From: Cytobacillus sp. NCCP-133
Lineage (GTDB): Bacteria > Bacillota > Bacilli > Bacillales > Cytobacillaceae
Length of the DNA stretch: 64,000 nucleotides
Reading direction: 5' to 3'
Assembly (NCBI RefSeq): GCF_026011715.1
Contig: NZ_BRVM01000011.1
Span: 93,789 to 157,788, forward strand
Below are positions 17,857-25,767 of the stretch, piece after piece. Each line of letters opens with the position of its first letter. Position 1 is the first letter of the stretch. Both the position numbers and the translations under genes were made by a program. The notes under the pieces were generated by a model that saw only the letters and a program-made list of their open reading frames with translations, made no database searches and was not told the DNA's origin.

Positions 17857-18020
17857 GAGTCTGGGACAAAAGTGTTTTAATCAAATAAAAATCCGAACTA
17901 TAACTTAGAATTTCTTAATTAGAATTCTAGTTAGTTCGGATTTTTTTTTTTTTTTTATAACTATTTTGTTTTATAATTATTCGCCTTTAGAACTGAATGA
18001 TTTAGTTTTGTCCCAGCCTC
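17857..18020. repeat. Intergenic element with inverted GTCTGGGACAAAA-type ends
   Basis: GAGTCTGGGACAAAA (17857-17871) and TTTTGTCCCAGCCTC (18006-18020) are inverted ends of a 164-bp element lying between two convergent genes. This end sequence resembles a repeat I know from intergenic regions of low-GC Firmicutes; that attribution is from memory. The element encloses a strong hairpin and may be a MITE-like unit used as a bidirectional terminator. Confidence 0.6.
17887..17945. terminator. Bidirectional terminator between FAH and ilvD genes
   Basis: AAAAATCCGAACTA (17887-17900) pairs with TAGTTCGGATTTTT (17932-17945) and further inner bases (AACT, AGAATT) extend the stem imperfectly. A run of about 17 T follows on the plus strand and an A run precedes it, so both convergent transcripts can end here. 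Confidence 0.85.
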
Positions 18021-18026
18021 CTTTTA

Positions 18027-19730
18027 TTAATCATTATTTGGCTTGTATAATAAAAAGTCAAAATCACAACCCTGATCAGCCTGAAGAACATGCTTTTGGT
18101 ACAAGGAGGCATAGCCCCTCTCAAGATATGATGGCGGCTGCCACTCCAAACGCCGCTTTTCCAATTCCTCTTCTGATACATGCAGCTGAAGAATACGTTC
18201 TTCTACATCGAGTTCAATGATGTCTCCGGTCTTAACAAGCCCGATTGGACCGCCTACGGCTGCTTCTGGTGCTGCATGGAGTATAACTGTTCCAAAGGCA
18301 GTTCCGCTCATCCTCGCATCAGAGATGCGAATCATATCGCGTATACCCTGTTTTAGCAGCTTCTGCGGGATGGGAAGCATTCCAGCCTCAGGCATACCTG
18401 GACCGCCTTTCGGTCCTGCATTTTGCAGCACCATAATATCATCTGGTGAGATATCCAGTTCCGGATCATCGATTCTTTCTTCAAGATCCTTTAATGAAGT
18501 AAAAACAACTGCACGGCCTTTATGCATTAATAAATCTTTGGAAGCTGCTTTTGGTTTTATGACGGCTCCATTGGGTGCAAGGTTTCCTTTTAATATCGCT
18601 ATGCCTCCTTCATCATGCAATGGTTTTTCAAAGCGAGTGATAATATCGCGGTATGTATCTGAGCATTTGACATTCTCCAGATTTTTACCCATGGTTTGTC
18701 CAGTGACCGTTAATTCATCGGTATGCAGCAGCGTTTCGAGCTCTTTTAATACAACTGGGGCACCGCCTGCTTTAAAGAAGTCCTCCATTTGATACTTGCC
18801 AGCCGGGCGCAAGTTGGCGATAAATGGAGTGGTTCGGCTTAATTCATCAAATAGATTCAATGGCAGTTCAATATTCAAACGCCCTGCAATAGCTATTAGA
18901 TGAATGACGGCATTCGTGGATCCCCCGACAGCCATCAGCATTCGAATTGCATTTTCGATTGATTTCCTAGTAATAATTTGTGAAGGGGTAATATCTTTTT
19001 TCACTAATTCAACAATTTTTTTCCCGGTTTGAACTGCGTGCTCAAGCCTGCGGTTATGTGTTGCAGGTATGGCAGCACCGCCAGGAAGCATCATTCCCAT
19101 CGCTTCTGCACAAACCGCCATCGTACTGGCACTGCCCATAACCATACAGTGTCCGGCAGTAGGAGCCAGTGCTTTATTGATTTCTTCAATTTCCTGTTCA
19201 TTCACTTTTTCTCCACGGTATTCCTGCCAGAAATATCTGCAGTCCGAACAAGCTCCCAGCGTCCGGCCTTCATACTCGCCATTATTCATAGGGCCGCCTG
19301 TAATAAGGATGGAAGGAATATCGGCACTGGCAGCACCCATTAATTGAGATGGAGTTACTTTATCGCATCCTCCTATTAATACAACCCCATCAATAGGCTG
19401 GGCACGAATCATTTCCTCTGTATCCATGGCAGCAAGATTCCTATAAAGCATTGTAGTTGGGCTTGTATTTATTTCACCCAAAGATATTGTAGGAAATTCT
19501 AAAGGGATTCCGCCAGCCATTAGGACGCCGTTTTTAATAGCAGTAATTAAAGGTTCAATATGGGAATGGCATCGATTGATTTCACTCTTTGTATTGCAAA
19601 TGCCGATAACGGGCTTATTAAAATCATCGGGGTCATATCCCAAATGTCTATTAAAAGCTTGTCTAATAAACTGACTAAATCCTTTATCTCCATAGGAGGT
19701 TAATTTTTTCTTTTTTATTTCTTCTGTCAT
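18027..19730 (-). CDS. ilvD: IlvD/Edd-family dehydratase (dihydroxy-acid or sugar-acid dehydratase)
   Basis: This 567-residue iron-sulfur dehydratase removes water from a 2,3-dihydroxy acid. The cluster cysteines are visible in GGCDKVTPSQLMGAA and GHCMVMGSASTMA, with a further RCHSH early in the protein. The ATG at 19730 is chosen because AAGGAGAA lies seven bases upstream; the longer frame to 19796 has no ribosome site. The GHCMVMGSAS wording differs from the GTCSGMGTAN type of classical IlvD, so a sugar-acid (pentonate-like) dehydratase is equally possible. It is a single gene, convergent to the FAH gene and divergent from the LarA-like operon. Confidence 0.8.
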   Translation of the reverse strand: MTEEIKKKKLTSYGDKGFSQFIRQAFNRHLGYDPDDFNKPVIGICNTKSEINRCHSHIEPLITAIKNGVLMAGGIPLEFPTISLGEINTSPTTMLYRNLAAMDTEEMIRAQPIDGVVLIGGCDKVTPSQLMGAASADIPSILITGGPMNNGEYEGRTLGACSDCRYFWQEYRGEKVNEQEIEEINKALAPTAGHCMVMGSASTMAVCAEAMGMMLPGGAAIPATHNRRLEHAVQTGKKIVELVKKDITPSQIITRKSIENAIRMLMAVGGSTNAVIHLIAIAGRLNIELPLNLFDELSRTTPFIANLRPAGKYQMEDFFKAGGAPVVLKELETLLHTDELTVTGQTMGKNLENVKCSDTYRDIITRFEKPLHDEGGIAILKGNLAPNGAVIKPKAASKDLLMHKGRAVVFTSLKDLEERIDDPELDISPDDIMVLQNAGPKGGPGMPEAGMLPIPQKLLKQGIRDMIRISDARMSGTAFGTVILHAAPEAAVGGPIGLVKTGDIIELDVEERILQLHVSEEELEKRRLEWQPPSYLERGYASLYQKHVLQADQGCDFDFLLYKPNND

Positions 19731-19796
19731 TATCCTATTCTCCTTTTCTAAAAAAAATTTTAGCTCTGTTAAGCTAGTCTGTTTATTTTCCCTCAA

Positions 19797-19910
19797 TAAG
19801 CCTGCTTTCCGTGGTTATTCCGGGAAGCTCCTCGGCGCCCTGTACCTGCGGAATCTCCCTTTGAATGTGTCTCCAGCTGGACAAAGAATCCTCAATTTCA
19901 CACAGGAACT
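19797..19910. repeat. Degenerate GC-rich intergenic repeat copy
   Basis: The stretch CTGCTTTCCGTGG followed by CTCCTCGGCGCC (19828-19839) and CTGCGGAATCTCCC differs sharply in base composition from the AT-rich surroundings. The 12-mer CTCCTCGGCGCC recurs with one change (CTCCTTGGCGCC) at 59358-59369 within a similarly built region. From memory it resembles an abundant Bacillaceae intergenic repeat; both copies here are eroded. Confidence 0.5.
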
Positions 19911-20063
19911 ACATATCCATTTCTGAGGAGACTCGGAATTTCAGCAATCAAAATTGTGCAAAATACCCAATATACTAATTGAAAATTATGAATATAATTA
20001 TATTTTATTTTATTAATAATATCTATAAAATTTAATAAAATATTAATAATAGTCGATAATTTA

Positions 20064-20093
20064 TTGACATAATTTTCAGAAATATTTTATACT
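20064..20093 (+). promoter_or_regulatory. Sigma-A-type promoter of the LarA/UxaA operon
   Basis: TTGACA (20064-20069) and TATACT (20088-20093) are separated by 18 bases within an AT-rich region. Transcription would start near 20100, giving a leader of about 55 bases before the ATG at 20156. It is the clearest vegetative promoter in the window. Confidence 0.75.
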
Positions 20094-20155
20094 TGGTGTA
20101 TATGATTGATTTTTACACTAGAATTATGCTAATTGAATTGAAAGGGTGTGAAGAG

Positions 20156-21424
20156 ATGTTCGAGCTTTTTGAAATTGAACAGCAGTTTCCAAATGATAGA
20201 CTTACAGATATAAAAGGGAAAGTTCACGGTGAACTAAAACAATGCCTGCGTACTGAAACTTTGCCAGAGAATGCAGAGATTGCGATTACAGCCGGGAGCA
20301 GGGGAATATCAAATATCGTACAAATTCTTAAAGAAACGGTAACTTATTTGAAAAATTCAGGGTATAGGCCATTTTTCGTTCCAGCAATGGGCAGCCATGG
20401 GGGTGCGACAGCAGAAGGCCAGATAGAGGTGCTGAAGCATTTGGGCATCACAGAAGAAACAGTTGGTGCAGAAATACGTTCATCCATGGACGTTGAGCTC
20501 TTGGGACATACACCAAGAGGGCAGCCGGTTTATATGGATAAAAATGCCTACCAAGCTGATGGAATACTAGTTATTAACCGAATTAAAGCCCACACAGCTT
20601 TTAGAGGAAGAGTGGAAAGCGGCTTAAGTAAAATGGTCACAATTGGTCTGGGGAAAATTAAGGGAGCTTCGTTTGTTCACAGTGATGGCGCTTTAAAGAT
20701 GGCTGAAAATATTGAGGAAGTTTCATCTTTTGCTCTTCAAAATAGTCCTATATTGATGGGATTGGCCATAATAGAGAATGGATATGATGAAACGGCTGAA
20801 ATAGCAGGTGTAACGGTGGAAAGCTGGCATACCAGGGAAGAGGAACTGCTTCATTATTCAAAAGCCATGATGCCAAGCCTGCCAGTAAATAAAATTGATC
20901 TGCTGCTGGTTGAAGAAATGGGCAAGTGCTTTAGCGGCACTGGAATGGACCCCAATATTATCGGCAGATGGAGAATTGATGGGGTACAGGAACCCGAATT
21001 TCCTGCTGTAAGCAAACTGGCAGTCCTTGATTTGGCAGAAAAGTCTTTTGGCAATGCTCAAGGAATTGGATTGGCCGATTTTACAACACAAAAATTGGTA
21101 GACAAAATGGATCGCAAATCTACCTACACAAATGCACTAACAGCCACATATTTAAGACGTGCCATGCTGCCGATGATTTATGATACAGAGCAAGAAACAG
21201 TAGAAACAGCCATTTACAGCCTTGGCCCGAAAATCGACAAGGAGACGATTAAAATTGTCCAAATCCCTAATACACTTCATTTAAATCGATTATTCGCAAC
21301 TTCTCCTGTTCTAGATGAATTAAAGAATTCAAATCGTAATTTTACTATAAAAGGTTCACATCAGCTGACATTTGATGAGAGTGGAGACCTATTAAAGAAG
21401 TTGACTGTTCACCAGTATAGTTAA
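20156..21424 (+). CDS. LarA-like (lactate racemase N-terminal/DUF2088-type) protein
   Basis: This 422-residue protein has the segment PAMGSHGGATAEGQ followed by LGITEETVGAEIRSSMD, and RIKAHTAFRGRVESGLSKM with the histidine region seen in LarA-type N-terminal domains. LarA uses a nickel-pincer cofactor to racemise or epimerise 2-hydroxy acids; many homologs with other substrates exist, and cofactor genes (larB, C, E) are not in this window. The ATG at 20156 has AAAGGG nine bases upstream and fits the promoter. It leads an operon with a UxaA-type lyase, suggesting a hydroxy acid is epimerised before dehydration or C-X cleavage. The family call is from recall. Confidence 0.6.
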   Translation: MFELFEIEQQFPNDRLTDIKGKVHGELKQCLRTETLPENAEIAITAGSRGISNIVQILKETVTYLKNSGYRPFFVPAMGSHGGATAEGQIEVLKHLGITEETVGAEIRSSMDVELLGHTPRGQPVYMDKNAYQADGILVINRIKAHTAFRGRVESGLSKMVTIGLGKIKGASFVHSDGALKMAENIEEVSSFALQNSPILMGLAIIENGYDETAEIAGVTVESWHTREEELLHYSKAMMPSLPVNKIDLLLVEEMGKCFSGTGMDPNIIGRWRIDGVQEPEFPAVSKLAVLDLAEKSFGNAQGIGLADFTTQKLVDKMDRKSTYTNALTATYLRRAMLPMIYDTEQETVETAIYSLGPKIDKETIKIVQIPNTLHLNRLFATSPVLDELKNSNRNFTIKGSHQLTFDESGDLLKKLTVHQYS

Positions 21425-21438
21425 CTAGGAGGTTAACA

Positions 21439-21738
21439 ATGGAAAACACTATTAATCTTCAAAAAGCTGCTCTTGTTATAGATCCTTCAGATAATGTGGC
21501 GGTTGCCCTTACTGACCTGAAAAAAGGAGAAGAGTGTATTTTGCGCTTCAATGACAGAGAGGAAAAGGCAGTGCTCCTTGAAGATATAACTTTTGGCCAT
21601 AAACTAGCAATCTTTGATATTGAAAAGGATGAAAGCGTTTTAAAGTATGGTGAGGAAATTGGAAAAATGATGGTCAGTGTGCAAAAGGGTTCTTATATTC
21701 ATAACCATAATATGTACTGTGAAAGGGGAATGAAATAA
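21439..21738 (+). CDS. UxaA-family lyase, small (SAF-domain) subunit
   Basis: This 99-residue protein is a single SAF domain like the N-terminus of altronate/galactarate dehydratases or the SuyA subunit of sulfolactate sulfo-lyase. Visible marks are the AVALTDLKKGEE opening, the FGHKLAIFDI strand and the closing SYIHNHNM motif. CTAGGAGGTT precedes the ATG. It overlaps the large subunit by one base (TAATG), as expected of a two-subunit enzyme. Confidence 0.82.
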   Translation: MENTINLQKAALVIDPSDNVAVALTDLKKGEECILRFNDREEKAVLLEDITFGHKLAIFDIEKDESVLKYGEEIGKMMVSVQKGSYIHNHNMYCERGMK

Positions 21739-22907
21739 TGACAGATACATTTATGGGATTCAGGAGAAAAAATGGAACTGTAGGCGTCCGTAATCAAATA
21801 GCTATCATCCCATCTGTTTTTTGCTCGGCAAAAGTGGCAGAAAGAATAGCTTATCAAGTGCCAGGGAGCGTATATTTTAGGCATCCAGTGGGGTGCAGCC
21901 AAGTAGGGGAAGATTTAGAGGTAACAGCGAAAACTCTAATAGCGATTGGGAAAAACCCGAATTTTGCAGGAGTTGTTGTGGTAGGTCTGGGATGTGAAAG
22001 ATTTTCACCTTATGAATTGGCTGAAGGAATTGCTCCAGCAAATAAAATGCTGGAAACAGTCGTTATTCAATCGGAAGGAGATTCTTTAGCAGCAATTCAA
22101 AAAGGAAGCAAGATTGCGCGGGAAATGCAGCAAATTGCATCCAGGCAGGTTCGAGAGGAATTTCCTGTAAGTGAACTGATGATCGGACTGAACTGCGGGG
22201 GTTCTGATATGACATCCGGATTAATTGCGAATCCAGCTTTGGGCATTGCTTCGGATAAACTTGTGTCACAAGGAGGCTCTTCAATATTAAGTGAAATTAC
22301 AGAATTAATCGGAACCGAGGACATCTTGGCAAGAAGAGCCATTAATGAAGAGGTCGCAGAGAATATTAGGGAAACGATTTATCGCACAGAAGAAAAACTA
22401 AGAAGACAGACACAGAACTCAAGCAATAAAGATAGAACCCACTTAATTTCCACAGGGAATTATGCTGGTGGATTATCAAGTGTCGTTGAGAAGTCTCTGG
22501 GCAGCATGAAAAAGTCTGGCAGTGCCCCATTTTCAGGTGTCATTCAATATGGGCACCAGCCTGATCAAAAAGGATTGTTTTTACTCGATTCTCCTGGCCA
22601 CGATGGTGAAGTATCAACAGGGGAAGCGGCAGCAGGAGCCCAAATTATTTTATTCCCAACCGGGAGGGGAACACCTACAGGGTTTCCGGGTGTGCCAGTA
22701 ATAAAAATAACTGGCAATCCGAAAACCTACACAAAAATGAGGGAAAATATCGATATTAACGCAGGGCAGGTCCTGACTGGTGATAAATCATTAGAACAAA
22801 TGGGACATGAAATTTATCAGGAGATTTTAGAGGTCGCATCCGGAAAGCACGTAAAGGCAGAAGTTCTGGGTCATGATGAACAATTCTGTGTGACTAGACT
22901 TCCTTAA
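21738..22907 (+). CDS. UxaA-family lyase, large subunit (altronate dehydratase / sulfolactate lyase-like)
   Basis: This 389-residue subunit starts with GFRRKNGTVGVRN, has the HPVGCSQ motif (HGDGCSQ-like in altronate dehydratases), VVGLGCERF, the LNCGGSDMTSGLIANPALG core and GRGTPTGFPGVPVIKITGN. These cysteines and histidines are the metal-binding residues of the family. With the small subunit it should eliminate water, or in SuyAB sulfite, from a hydroxy acid. The partner LarA-like gene may set the stereochemistry. The true substrate cannot be read from sequence. Confidence 0.83.
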   Translation: MTDTFMGFRRKNGTVGVRNQIAIIPSVFCSAKVAERIAYQVPGSVYFRHPVGCSQVGEDLEVTAKTLIAIGKNPNFAGVVVVGLGCERFSPYELAEGIAPANKMLETVVIQSEGDSLAAIQKGSKIAREMQQIASRQVREEFPVSELMIGLNCGGSDMTSGLIANPALGIASDKLVSQGGSSILSEITELIGTEDILARRAINEEVAENIRETIYRTEEKLRRQTQNSSNKDRTHLISTGNYAGGLSSVVEKSLGSMKKSGSAPFSGVIQYGHQPDQKGLFLLDSPGHDGEVSTGEAAAGAQIILFPTGRGTPTGFPGVPVIKITGNPKTYTKMRENIDINAGQVLTGDKSLEQMGHEIYQEILEVASGKHVKAEVLGHDEQFCVTRLP

Positions 22908-22950
22908 TATGGAGTGATAAGCATATAAAAAAGAAAAAGGCGGGGTTAAA

Positions 22951-23736
22951 ATGGAACTAAATTTAGCAGGAAAAGTTGCTTTAGTAATTGCATCAAGCCA
23001 AGGATTAGGAAAAGCGATCGCATCTGAATTAGCCAAAGAGGGCGCCCATGTCATGCTGACGAGCCGAAATGAAGATAAACTGCAAACAGCAAGAGAAGAA
23101 CTGAAGGGATTGGGGAAAGGGAAAGTTTCCTATTTTCCCTGCGATATAACAAAACCTGATGAGATAGAGACCCTTTTCTTAAAGACAAATGAAGAATTAG
23201 GGAAGATTGATATTCTAGTCAATAATGCGGGCGGACCTCCCGGAGGGTCATTTGAGAAATTTAATGATGAAGATTGGCAAAACGCATTTGAATTAAATCT
23301 TCTAAGCTATGTTAGGCTGATCAAAGCTGCCCTTCCAGACTTAAAGAAAGATGGGGGACGAATTATCAATATCGCTTCATCCTCTATTAAAACTCCAATC
23401 CCAGGTCTTATCTTATCCAACACATTCCGATTGGGAGTGGTGGGGCTGGCAAAAAGCCTGGCAGAAGAGCTGGCACCTTATAATATCCTGGTAAATACTG
23501 TAGCCCCGGGCAGAATTGCCACTGATCGGGTAGCTTTTCTTGATCAGCTGAAAGCGGATAATCAGGGGAAAACACGAGAGGAAGTAGAAGAAGCTTCCAA
23601 GAAGACGATTCCTTTAGGACGCTATGGCAATCCGGAGGAATTTGCAAAGGTAGTTGCCTTCCTTGCATCTGATGCAAGCTCGTTTATTACCGGAACTTCC
23701 CTCTTGGTTGACGGGGGAATGGTAAAAGCAATCTAG
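22951..23736 (+). CDS. SDR-family protein with Ser/Arg in place of the Tyr-Lys pair
   Basis: This 261-residue protein has NNAGGPPGGSF and the normal C-terminus GTSLLVDGG, so it is an SDR. The nucleotide loop reads ASSQGLGKA instead of TGGSxGIG. The segment aligned with YxxxK is SNTFR followed by LGVVGLAKSLA, so the catalytic tyrosine and lysine are replaced. I recall a subfamily of SDRs with this same wording, so this is probably an established variant rather than decay. It links the UxaA genes to the CoA genes downstream. Confidence 0.83.
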   Translation: MELNLAGKVALVIASSQGLGKAIASELAKEGAHVMLTSRNEDKLQTAREELKGLGKGKVSYFPCDITKPDEIETLFLKTNEELGKIDILVNNAGGPPGGSFEKFNDEDWQNAFELNLLSYVRLIKAALPDLKKDGGRIINIASSSIKTPIPGLILSNTFRLGVVGLAKSLAEELAPYNILVNTVAPGRIATDRVAFLDQLKADNQGKTREEVEEASKKTIPLGRYGNPEEFAKVVAFLASDASSFITGTSLLVDGGMVKAI

Positions 23737-23786
23737 CTATGGGCATATAAGATTTGATAATAAGTCTATCAAGGAAGTGGTTTTAT

Positions 23787-24560
23787 TTGAGTATTATTTT
23801 TCGGAAAAATGGAGAGACGGCTATTTTACAGCTGTATAGGGAAAATGGCTACAATGCGCTTGACTATGAAACTTTCATGCAACTGCATGATTCACTTTTA
23901 AGGATTAAGGAATCGGATTCATATAAAACAGTCATTATTACAGGCTCGGGTTTAATTGCTTTTACCGCAGGTGCAGATTTAAAAGAAAGGATAAACATGG
24001 ACCCTCAGGAGGTTCAGGATTATCTGGAAAAAGCGAGACAAACCTATCGGGAAATTGAAAGTCTCCGACAGCCTGTAATTTCGGCGGTAAACGGCTTATG
24101 CATTGGAGGAGGATTGGAAATGTCTCTTGCATGTGATTTAAGAATAGCAGCTTCCCATAGCTTATTCAGTCTCCCCGAAGTCAAAATCGGAATTATCCCC
24201 GGCGTAGGCGGAACACAAAGACTTTTAAGAGCAGTTGGTGATTTACACGCAAAAGAGCTTATCTTTACCGGCAGGAAAATAGCTGCGGAGCGGGCTTTAT
24301 CCATCGGTTTGATCACTGAAGTTGTTGAAGGAAGATCAGTTTTGGAAAGGGCTATAGAAATAGCAGAAGAGATAAATATGAATGCTCCGCTGTCAGTAAA
24401 AGAATCAAAAGCTGCCATCAATTTTGGACGCAGCGTCACACTGGAAGAGGGGCTTTTATATGAAGCTGAAGCATATGAAAGAGTGCTGAATACAGAAGAC
24501 CGAAATGAGGCTCTTGCTGCTTTTAAGGAAAAGCGGAAACCAGTGTTTAAAGGCAGATAA
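23787..24560 (+). CDS. Enoyl-CoA hydratase/isomerase
   Basis: This 257-residue crotonase has FTAGADLKER, NGLCIGGGLEMSLACDLRIA with the first catalytic glutamate, and PEVKIGIIPGVGGTQRL with the second glutamate, so it is a competent hydratase. The TTG start at 23787 is set by AAGGAAGTGG (23771-23780); the ATA/ATG-led extension back to 23754 would include that site. It precedes two acyl-CoA dehydrogenases. Confidence 0.88.
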   Translation: MSIIFRKNGETAILQLYRENGYNALDYETFMQLHDSLLRIKESDSYKTVIITGSGLIAFTAGADLKERINMDPQEVQDYLEKARQTYREIESLRQPVISAVNGLCIGGGLEMSLACDLRIAASHSLFSLPEVKIGIIPGVGGTQRLLRAVGDLHAKELIFTGRKIAAERALSIGLITEVVEGRSVLERAIEIAEEINMNAPLSVKESKAAINFGRSVTLEEGLLYEAEAYERVLNTEDRNEALAAFKEKRKPVFKGR

Positions 24561-24615
24561 ACATCTATGATTCTTTTTTATGTGTTGTTACTCTCTGGAA
24601 AATGGAGGTATTATT

Positions 24616-25767
24616 TTGAAAGAATTAAAACTGCCCAATGTCGAACTACCTGAAGAAGCTGAATATTTGCGCAGGGAAATACGAGAATTTTTAAGTGAGG
24701 AAAGAAGCCGAGGGAGCTTTGAGCCCAAATGTGATACATGGCTGGGCGGTTATTCAGCAGAATTTAGCCGTAAGATCGGTGAACAAGGCTGGCTGGGAAT
24801 GACATGGCCCAAAAAGTATGGTGGACATGAACGAACAGCATTAGAACGATTTGTAATAACCGAAGAACTGTTGGCCGCTGGCGCACCTGTTGCAGCACAT
24901 TGGTTTGGAGACCGTCAAACTGGACCTTTATTGCTGCGCTATGGAACAAAAGAACAAAAGCAGCGCTTTTTGCCTCTGCTTGCCAGGGGTGAAATCTTTT
25001 TTGCAATAGGCTTAAGTGAGCCTAATTCCGGTTCAGACCTTGCTTCAGTTTCCACAAGGGCTAAAAAGTCAGGAAATAAATGGATTGTAAATGGCAGCAA
25101 AATATGGACCAGCGGAGCCCATCATGCCCATTTTATGATCACTTTAGTGCGAACTGCCCCTTTAGGAGAGAAAAAACACGAAGGATTAAGCCAAATACTG
25201 CTTGATCTATCAGCACCAGGCATTACAATCCGCCCAATACACCTAATGACAGGAGAACATCATTTTAATGAAGTAATAATGGAAGATGTTGAGGTATCAG
25301 AGGACATGATTATAGGGCTGGAAGGAGGAGGCTGGAAACAAAGTTTGGCAGAATTGGCATATGAACGCAGCGGTCCAGAACGGTTTATGAGTACATACCC
25401 TCTATTGGAAGAATTAGTGAGGAAGCTTTCAGATTCTGACAGTGATTATGCAAAGATTGCCGTTGGGCGGCTTGTTTCAAGGCTATGGACCCTCCGAAAG
25501 ATGTCTTTAGGTGTCGCTGGTTTGCTGGAGCAAGGAAAATCACCGGAAATAGCGGCCGCACTTGTTAAGGATTTAGGAACAGAATATGAAAACGAGATAA
25601 TAAAAACTGCACGGCTCCTAATCCCAAGCCACCCTTCTGTAACAGCTGATTCCAGTTTTGATGCCTTATTGGCTCAGTCTATTCTTCATGCACCTGGATT
25701 TACTTTACGAGGAGGAACAACAGAAATACTGCGCGGAATAATTGCAAGGGGGTTAGGTGTTCGATGA
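24616..25767 (+). CDS. Acyl-CoA dehydrogenase, first partner of a coupled pair
   Basis: This 383-residue flavoprotein has GLSEPNSGSDLASVSTRAKK, the KIWTSGAHHAHFM strand and the C-terminal RGGTTEILRGIIARGLGVR. The TTG start at 24616 is chosen because GGAGGT lies six bases upstream; the frame could extend to 24580 but without a ribosome site. Its end overlaps the next dehydrogenase by four bases (ATGA). Such pairs are known to form mixed tetramers in side-chain degradation of steroids and other bulky acids; here that is inference. Confidence 0.88.
   Translation: MKELKLPNVELPEEAEYLRREIREFLSEERSRGSFEPKCDTWLGGYSAEFSRKIGEQGWLGMTWPKKYGGHERTALERFVITEELLAAGAPVAAHWFGDRQTGPLLLRYGTKEQKQRFLPLLARGEIFFAIGLSEPNSGSDLASVSTRAKKSGNKWIVNGSKIWTSGAHHAHFMITLVRTAPLGEKKHEGLSQILLDLSAPGITIRPIHLMTGEHHFNEVIMEDVEVSEDMIIGLEGGGWKQSLAELAYERSGPERFMSTYPLLEELVRKLSDSDSDYAKIAVGRLVSRLWTLRKMSLGVAGLLEQGKSPEIAAALVKDLGTEYENEIIKTARLLIPSHPSVTADSSFDALLAQSILHAPGFTLRGGTTEILRGIIARGLGVR

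Noticed and set aside
18217..18792. Plus-strand open frame of 191 codons opposite ilvD
   Set aside because: It is the complement of a strongly conserved dehydratase, has proline/serine-rich low-complexity wording and no ribosome site.
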